Assembly (NCBI GenBank): GCA_007844125.1
Contig: CM017563.1
Location: 35,176,369 to 35,240,368, forward strand
Origin: Sinonovacula constricta
Lineage: Eukaryota; Mollusca; Bivalvia; Cardiida; Solecurtidae
Reading direction: 5' to 3'
DNA: 64,000 bases
A program made the position numbers and the translations under genes. Below, one piece after another: positions 57,624-64,000 of the stretch (positions are counted from its first letter, which is position 1; every line of letters starts with the position of its first letter). A model generated the notes under the pieces. It made no database searches. It was not told the DNA's origin and saw only the letters and a list, made by a program, of their open reading frames with translations.

Positions 57624-58682
57624 CAAACCTTTATGTGCGTTTACAAATATGTAAAGACAGAAAATGTTTATATTTAACTCTTTAACGAGGCAATTTGCCA
57701 AAAAAAATGAGTTAGAGCGTCTTTGGAGAATATATAAAGCGAATGTTATCTGTTACAAAGGTTGCTTTTGGTGTCATAAGAAAAAAACATTCGGTCATAT
57801 TTTTATTTCATGTTCTCTTTATATAAATAGTAACTAGAATATATGTGCAACGTGACAACTGAAGCTAGCAGAAGTCTGAAACCTAATAAGCCTATTTCAA
57901 TTCTAATAACGTGATTTTATAATAAGTATAAATATATAAATATATAATATAGATTTTCTTTATACACTTGCATAGCTAAATGAAAACAAATAAATACTTA
58001 ATTTGTAAAGTGTATATTTCTCTAGATATTAACACCTGAAATATACATGTGGAGAAATGGGACTAGAGAATATTAAATTGATAATGTTATTCAATACAAT
58101 GTCAATAAGTGTTATATTACGCACTTTGAACCATACAAGAATCATAAAACAGCTTATAAATAAGTGCTTCCTGGAAGATCGTCGTATTTAATGGTTTTGC
58201 ATCAACAATAAAGCAAAATTGGCCCTTAAACTACAAAAACACAGTCACATATTTATCTATGTGTATACCCTTTATGAGTATCTAGTCTTTTTTTAATAAG
58301 CACGAGCGTACAAAATATAATTAACTAAATGGAAAACTTATGACGTCACAGTATATAATGTTATGTTTGGTAGCACTGGCGTAGAAATATTTTTTAAGAG
58401 ACAATTAGTTAGCGTAATAGCGACTTATTATGTAATTAAAAACTAATTTGGTCTGATTGACATGTTATTCATTTTGGCCACATGGGGTAAAACCCCTGAA
58501 CTATATGTGTAAAAAGCAGAATGCACAAAATATAACGAATGTTAAAGAGGAGTATAGTGTCAAAGGACAAAAACGACGCATCTTTGTCACAAAAAAGATC
58601 AGTTAGAATTTTGAATTGTCTCGTAAAATAAGAATCAAAATCAAAATTAATAAGATTGCATAGATTGTGTTTACAGGCTACA
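57624..58682. other. AT-rich DNA downstream of the minus-strand gene
   Basis: No further gene is seen. It should contain the 3' UTR and polyadenylation site of the gene at 58683, but no clear AATAAA was found on the minus strand within 240 bases. The 76-residue minus frame at 58469-58699 overlaps the end of the gene in another frame and is not supported. Confidence 0.5.
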
Positions 58683-59002
58683 TTAATTAATGTTTGCATT
58701 TGGTGTTACACCGAGATAGCCGGCCACAACGCTGTACGGTCCACGGTCAGCGGTTAGGGGGTCGAGAATACGATTGCCACTCTCGTCGGTATTTCTGGCT
58801 CTGGTCTGTCCGCTCTTGTGGGACCAGGTACCGTCGGCGTCCTGTCGGTAAAAGTGATAATCTTCTCCGGGCCAGATAACTAGGATCATCAAACAGTTGG
58901 AGCCGGGGTTCGGTCCAGACAGTCGCTGGAACCCATCACGAATACATGCTTCGTAAACTTCTCTAGCCTCGTTGTATCGGAATCTACGACCGCTTGCTCG
59001 TC
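58683..59002 (-). CDS. Last coding exon of a conserved small Cys/His protein (function unknown)
   Basis: The exon starts after a good acceptor (polypyrimidine stretch, then CTGCACAG) and ends at TAA (58683-58685). It encodes 105 residues from RASGRRFRYN to GVTPNANIN, with EACIRDGF, NCLMILVIWPGEDYHFYRQD, GTWSHKSGQT, a NTDESG turn, ILDPLTADRG and an aromatic-rich end. The split Gly codon (one base in the previous exon, two here) joins it to the exon at 60717-60936. The upstream in-frame reading with MNFFCKKMKK is intron. The order Cys (previous exon) ... His (YHF) recalls papain-like, NlpC/P60 or CHAP hydrolases; this is an inference. I recall similar uncharacterised proteins in invertebrates and bacteria but cannot name the family. 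Confidence 0.85.
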
Positions 59003-59714
59003 CTGTGCAGGAAATAATTTGTTTCATAATTAGAATGACATTTTTCTTCATTTTTTTGCAAAAAAAGTTCAATCCTTTGAATTTCTATCCAAATGCCCAT
59101 CAGCACATAAAAATTCTCAAAAAGACCAATATGGTGTTATCGTGATTGTGTGAATATGTTGTATAAATTGAGAATGCGTCTTAAAATACACAAATAGAAA
59201 GTTTCTTAAAATACGCAAATAAAATCAGAGAATTCTTAGAATTAATTCTTTCCAATAATGAAATAAAGACAGCCTCTCTTATACGCTTTTTATTGCTATT
59301 TGCCATTGTATGCAAAAAAGATCTTTATCTTCAGCAATAGCCTGTCATTGACGTCATCGGCCATGTAAATGTAAACGTTAACAACTCAGTCAAGATCTAT
59401 CCAGTACTTTATTGTATCCAGAACATTGTAAACAAACTTCTTGTTAGTGGTCAAATGAGAGTTTCAGGTTTAATTGCCGTGTCGTTAGTTATAATGATTC
59501 CTAGAACCAACATTCTATGAAAGTACTTCTTTAGAAGTTAAATAAGTGCATTGTTCACCAAAGCAAACGTCTCCACGTTAAGGAACCTATGTGATGTGTT
59601 GTCTGTGATATATCAATTCATGTATATGATTTAAATTACTCAAACCACTATATTTAATGTGGTCTTAGTTGGCTTTATTTGGCGTCTGTGTGCACTTTTA
59701 AGGAGTTAAAAAGA

Positions 59715-59862
59715 GGCCAGTTACTGTTATTGTTGTTTGTTATTGTTTTGTTTATTTTTTGTGTTGTTGTTATTTTGTTGATGAATTTTTTGTTGTTGTT
59801 GTGTTTTTGTTTTTGTTGTCTGTTTTTGTTTTGTTTTTGTTGTTTGTTTTGTTTTTGTTACA
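59715..59862 (+). repeat. GTT/GTTTT low-complexity tract in the intron
   Basis: Irregular TTG and TTTTG repeats. Frames on both strands (66 and 107 residues) over this tract are composition artefacts. Confidence 0.85.
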
Positions 59863-59868
59863 TCGCAC

Positions 59869-60035
59869 CGATACAATAATGGTCGTACTGGCGACGTTCC
59901 GCTAGTTATAAGTGGAAAAAGACAACCAGACTTATGTCGTGATAGAGCCACAAGCGCACCACAGTTTTGCTGAAAAACCTCACCACATGAAAGCAAGACG
60001 CCACTCCCCCTCCCCCAAAAACACTTTTGGGACTT
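59869..60035 (-). mobile_element. Diverged SINE S3 copy in the intron
   Basis: In reverse complement it shows TTGGGGGAGGGG, then TCATGTGGTGAGGTTTTTCA, a CTGTGGTGCGCTTGTGGCTC segment, CATAAGTCTGGTTGTC, and GGAACGTCGCCAGTACGACC followed by ATTATTG. This is the same order as 62640-62880, with many changes. Confidence 0.65.
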
Positions 60036-60716
60036 GAGAAGTGGTGCCACATATGTCGAATTATATGTGAGAGGACAATTGTTCGAACATCTTTTCAGCT
60101 CAATTAAAGTGACAGTACTCAGAGAAGTTTTCTGTTCGTTTGATGTCCGTAGAATGTGTTAGAAAGATAATTATTTAATAGTGATATTAAATTTAGAGAT
60201 GTTAATCGAATCTTGAAATGGTATTTGAATATTCGTATTCGAATCATTATCGAATATTCGGAACGAATTTATATCAGCGTGGCACATAACAAGATAATTT
60301 GTCGTAACGTTTAGTGGGTTGTTGTTTTTGGATTGTAAAATGTTTTATTTCTGCGATAATTAATACTACGAGCCTTGCTTTGTGCAGAAGCTGTGGTAGA
60401 TATATGATTTAAGTATAGCATTTAATTTTTTAAAAATTGAACGCCCTTTTATGTTCTGAATTGTTTTTGTTCATGTTAGCTGTCCTAAATACTACATTTT
60501 GAAAATAGTAAGTATATTATTAAAATACAATCACTAATAGAATGATGCGTTTGGTAAACACCACCACCCAAAGAATAATTTAATTAGTTACATGTATGCA
60601 TAGATGACCTGGTGATACTTTTTAACGGAAAGCGTAGAACCTGATAAGTCAGTTTCAAGCTTAGCAGAGAATGATCTATTGTTGATTTTTAATATTAATG
60701 TATACATGTATATTAC

Positions 60717-60936
60717 CTGGTTGAGCAAAGGTATTTGTCTGTAGATTTGAAGCGTAGTTATAACAATTGTTGCGTCTCTGGACGGGACTGTAGTTCCAAT
60801 TTGACGGTGTGAACACGGTGGAGCAAACTCCAGCTTGACGTTTTTGGCGGAAAATAGTGTGTTTGACGGTAAGCTCAGAAAGACTTCCATCTTCGTATTC
60901 AGTCTTGATTTCCTTAACATGTTTCGTCACAGGAAG
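60717..60936 (-). CDS. Internal coding exon of the same Cys/His protein gene
   Basis: The acceptor CCTTTTCAG precedes CTTCCTGTGACG (first codon Leu, 60936), and the exon ends CAACCAG before donor GTAATA (60717). It encodes 73 residues and the first base of a Gly codon. It begins with a charged stretch (HVKEIKTEYEDGSLSEL) and IFRQKRQAGV, which includes a dibasic KR that could be a processing site. CSTVFTPSNWNYSP and RRNNCYNYASNLQTNTFAQP follow. The NNCYNYA block is the best candidate active-site cysteine region. The preceding exon or exons, with the start codon and any signal peptide, were not found between 60937 and 64000; they may be short or lie outside the window. Confidence 0.83.
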
Positions 60937-62639
60937 CTGAAAAGGAATGATAAAAAGTCTATAATGTGTTTTATTTCGTATTCCTTTTTTTTTCTTGGCA
61001 AGTAAACAACCCTTCCGCCTATGACCTCATTTCATTGGCAATTTTATTTGAGCATTACGAAATATATGTTTGGATTTTTTGCTGTAAACTTATTGTCCTT
61101 TTAGGCAAATAATAATATTTTAGACAAAAGAAGCTATTTTTTTAACTATGGCAATGTTGTCATAAAGAAAAGGTTAGCTATTGGTAAATCAAGAAAAGCT
61201 CTTTTAGTTACTGTTTTCACTATTGGCAATAACTTTTCCCATTTTAATTATGTTATAGTTTTCAATGTTCCATTGTTATGTTGTTGTTGTTGTTGTTGTC
61301 GTTGTTTTATTTTCTTCGTTATTTTTGTCGCCATCGCATTTACATAGTAGTTACAGTTTTCTACTTTTCTGCATGCTGACGTTAAATTATTAAAGTATGA
61401 TATTATATATACAATTATTTAAATATACATACATATGTACTCCTCTAACTTTACGGAGAAAAACATGAATGACACACGAATTACATGTACACGTATTCTG
61501 TATACAGCACCGCTTCTGTCCGATGCGTACATACATATTTCGTTTAACGACTCACGATGCATCATAAAAAATATAAATCAAAGAAAACACTTAAATATTC
61601 TACCTTACAATTTTATTTATTGATCAAATGTATAATAAAATCAATTGAATGTCAGTGACATTTAGACCTGTTAGTGATTAAGTATAATATAAAATTATAA
61701 TATATTGTGCTTGACATTGCCCTCGTAATTTATGGATGTTGCGTTCATTTGTCACCGTCACACACTACGGCGTAATTGGACAATTAAAAGGCGCGTGTTT
61801 CTGCAAGAATCCTTTGAAGATACATTGACATTTATCGTAAAGCCATGTCATAAAATTTTATGGAAGGTGTTAAACATTTATTTGATATGATTAAAAGAGG
61901 CAATACATAACTGTTATGTCTGGATGAGGGTTAAAGTTAACTCAGCGTAATAATTTATTGATAAAAGCGTGTTAACCTATATAAGGTCAATGTAAAAAGG
62001 GACAGGTCATTGGAGAAAACAAAATAATTTAATAATGAGCCAATAAACGAATTAAGGCACAATTTATGTTGGTAGCGTACATTAAGACATGCTTGTTATC
62101 TGTAGGGCCTGGCTTGGACACTTATAATGAATCTCGCTACAAAGCCATTCAGTACGACACGACTTTATCTTAATGGCTTGTCTTTGACGTACATCCAGGC
62201 AACATACTTATGGTCAGTATATTGACCTTCAGCTATTTTTTGCTAGAAGAAAACGTTAGACAAAGGACAATATTGAAAATGGTGTTATTAAAAAAATGCT
62301 GTCTTAGACAAAATTCCGCTAGGTTCTGTGTTTGATTGGAAATTGTATGCTATAGCTTTCTTAAAATTAATGCAATTAATAATACCACTTCATTAAAAAT
62401 GGATATTGTATGCCTTTTCATTAACACTATTAAAAGTGATATTAGCCGCGAATAGAACATAGGTACTGATCGTGTATTGATAGTATGGCCTCGTGCGTAT
62501 ATAGTGCATTGTATATACAAAGTAATATTAAGTTTTTAATCATCGAGACTGAATACTGAACAGTTAGCACATCAGTTAGGAGGTTATTAAGGTCATATAT
62601 GATTTGTCCATAGGCGATATATGCCTAATTACTAAAGTG
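60937..62639. other. AT-rich non-coding DNA, upstream intron or flank
   Basis: No exon with a signal peptide could be recognised. A TTG repeat lies at 61279-61310. The 62-residue frame at 61435-61623 has no motif. If the gene has upstream exons beyond the window, this is intron. Confidence 0.45.
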
Positions 62640-62880
62640 TCGGGGCGACCGCGTCGCGCCGCAGGAGTCGCCGACTTGTTACTTTTCAACTCCACATCGC
62701 TTGTCTTCGAGTTGTGGTCGAGGCTAAAACCTTCATGTGGGGAGGTCTTTCCAGCTAACCTGTGGTGCGCCGGTGGTTCTAATAATACATAAGTCTGGGG
62801 TCGTCCACCACCAATAATTAGCTGGAACTCGCCAATATGACCACAATTATGTCGATGCGATTTAACAAAAACAAACTAAA
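62640..62880 (+). mobile_element. SINE S3 copy
   Basis: CGGGGCGACCGCGTCGCGCC, AACTCCACATCGCTTGTCTT, CGAGTTGTGGTCGAGGCTAA, GGAGGTCTTTCCAGCTAACC, TGTGGTGCGCCGGTGGTTCT, GTCTGGGGTCGTCCACCACC and AACTCGCCAATATGACCACA occur in order, ending AACAAAAACAAAC. This is the best-preserved 3' body of the family. Confidence 0.78.
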
Positions 62881-62999
62881 TTGTCACGCATAATTAAGGT
62901 ATCTTGTAATCCCAGTAGATTACGCATTATATATTATTTTGTCACAGCTCATTAACAAAAACAGCAATTATAGGAAGTCGTGTTAACAAAAACTTAAAA
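62881..62999. other. Spacer
   Basis: No feature. Confidence 0.4.
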
Positions 63000-63105
63000 C
63001 ACACACGCGCGCCCGCGCGCGCGCGCACACACACACACATACACACATACACACAGACACGCACATACACAAACACACACACACACGCGCGCGCGCATAT
63101 AAACA
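63000..63105. repeat. CA/CG microsatellite
   Basis: ACACACGCGCGCCCGCGCGC, CA stretches with ACAT and ACAG variants, and a second GCGCGCGC near 63090. The alternating purine-pyrimidine composition may favour Z-DNA. Confidence 0.95.
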
Positions 63106-63138
63106 GACACTTAATAAGCAAAAATGCTATTTCCCCGC

Positions 63139-63179
63139 ACCCCCCCCCCCCCCCCACCAAAAAAAAAAAAAAAAAAAAA
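63139..63179. repeat. Poly-C then poly-A homopolymers
   Basis: A C run at about 63142-63155 and an A run at about 63160-63179, separated by ACC. The A run could be the tail of a retroposed sequence, but no body was recognised upstream. Confidence 0.85.
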
Positions 63180-64000
63180 GGCGAAAAATACATGGATCCG
63201 AAAAATAACCTTAGCGCCTTCGTTCATTCTTACATCTCTCAAGGTTTATAACTCTCTTGGATTTTTTGCAACCATGCAGAAACATGGAGGCAAGACATGT
63301 TTTACTGGATTAAAAACATGTGTATTCAGAATATAAATAGATTAATCATAAGGCGATGTGTTCAGTAATGTAGAAAGTGAATAATGCTTTTGACTGCTCA
63401 TCTGAAGCTTGAGCGGCTAACATGAAAGAAAGAGCATAACATCAAAGAAAGACCATGCGTATAATTATTTTATGCATTGTTTTAAACTGCGCTCATCCAG
63501 ACTGCAATATTCATAGGGCACATTGTTGCAAACATGATTCTATTTATGGACACTTGTTTTTGTTTTAAACGCAGACTTAAACTTTTATTGCTGCACAAAG
63601 ACTTGCAAGTTTTAAATTAGAATATGTTAGTGCAAAGCAGAAATAACATTTGTGATTTTTTTAATGTAAGCATATGGTTAAATAGTGTAAATCATGTTGA
63701 CACGGAAAAAGAAAGACAAAGGTCTTGTTCATTTGAAATTAGGTACAGTGACATAAACATGGGACATTTGACATGTCTGCTTGCCGCCCCAGACCTGCAA
63801 CTATAATATAACGGCTAAATCAAGGACCGGGTCGTCGTTACGCCGTATTATGCTATGATAAGTCATCGTTAAACTATGGCCGTCCATTTTTATATATCTA
63901 TAATATCGCAAGATATTTCACAAAAAAAAACGACGCATATCCTTTATCATTGAGAAATAGAGTGCTCGGAAATCTTCTCAAGGGGCTTAGATTTAGTAGT
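63180..64000. other. Non-coding DNA, no feature seen
   Basis: Frames of 60-70 residues have no recognised motif. This is the right edge of the window. Confidence 0.45.

Larger units (their letters stand above)
59003..60716 (-). other. Intron of the Cys/His protein gene
   Basis: This GT-AG intron of 1714 bp runs from donor GTAATA (60716) to acceptor CAG (59003) on the minus strand. It contains a GTT-rich low-complexity tract (59715-59862 on plus), a SINE S3 copy, and near 60215-60265 an AT-rich stretch with repeated GAATATTCG and ATTCGAAT palindromes. Confidence 0.8.

Noticed and set aside
58683..59072. Start of the minus-strand gene at the Met near 59072
   Set aside because: The upstream part (MNFFCKKMKK...) is AT-rich intron; a strong acceptor at 59003 and a phase-matching upstream exon explain the frame better.

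Overview
This window looks like nuclear DNA of an animal, most likely a bivalve or another mollusc. The evidence is an AT-rich, almost gene-free landscape, GT-AG introns, long CA, CT and AT microsatellites, several tRNA-derived SINE families with target-site duplications, a MITE-like family, and decayed retroelement and helicase fragments. No bacterial, viral or organellar gene organisation is present. The mollusc assignment is an inference from the repeat style and from memory of similar proteins; no search was run.

Coding content is very small. The only convincing gene is a two-exon 3' part of a minus-strand gene at 58683-60936. It encodes a small protein with an NNCYNYA...TFAQPG block and a later YHFYRQD/WSHK block; its 5' exons are not seen. 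There are two broken coding remnants. One is a short RecQ-helicase-like N-terminal exon at 18073-18255. The other is a frameshifted retroelement remnant at about 50225-51600, with an integrase core followed by an OTU-type cysteine-protease domain, split by an inserted interspersed repeat.

The rest is repeats at several scales. (1) Large diverged paralogous blocks: about 0.7-10.3 kb resembles 23.0-31.0 kb, and part of it recurs at 39.5-41.6 kb. A second set, 31.7-37.8, 42.8-47.6, 47.7-49.9 and 53.3-57.0 kb, is again mutually related. Marker motifs recur in the same order, so the window reads as a decayed tandem array of non-coding units roughly 7-10 kb long. (2) Two sister minisatellites at equivalent positions in the first two blocks: a 90-bp array at 5.6-7.7 kb, open in both orientations, and an 89-bp array at 26.2-28.4 kb, full of stops. 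(3) A 2.5-kb structure with 250-bp inverted arms at 11749-14296. (4) Interspersed families: SINE S1 (six copies, five with a clear target-site duplication), SINE S2, SINE S3, a roughly 360-bp repeat R1, and a MITE with long inverted ends. (5) Microsatellite clusters at matching places in the paralogous blocks.

Nothing here forms an operon or pathway. The interest lies in how the array arose, in the dual-frame minisatellite, in the integrase-OTU remnant, in a Penelope/hammerhead-like inverted motif near 55.4 kb, and in the Cys/His protein gene.
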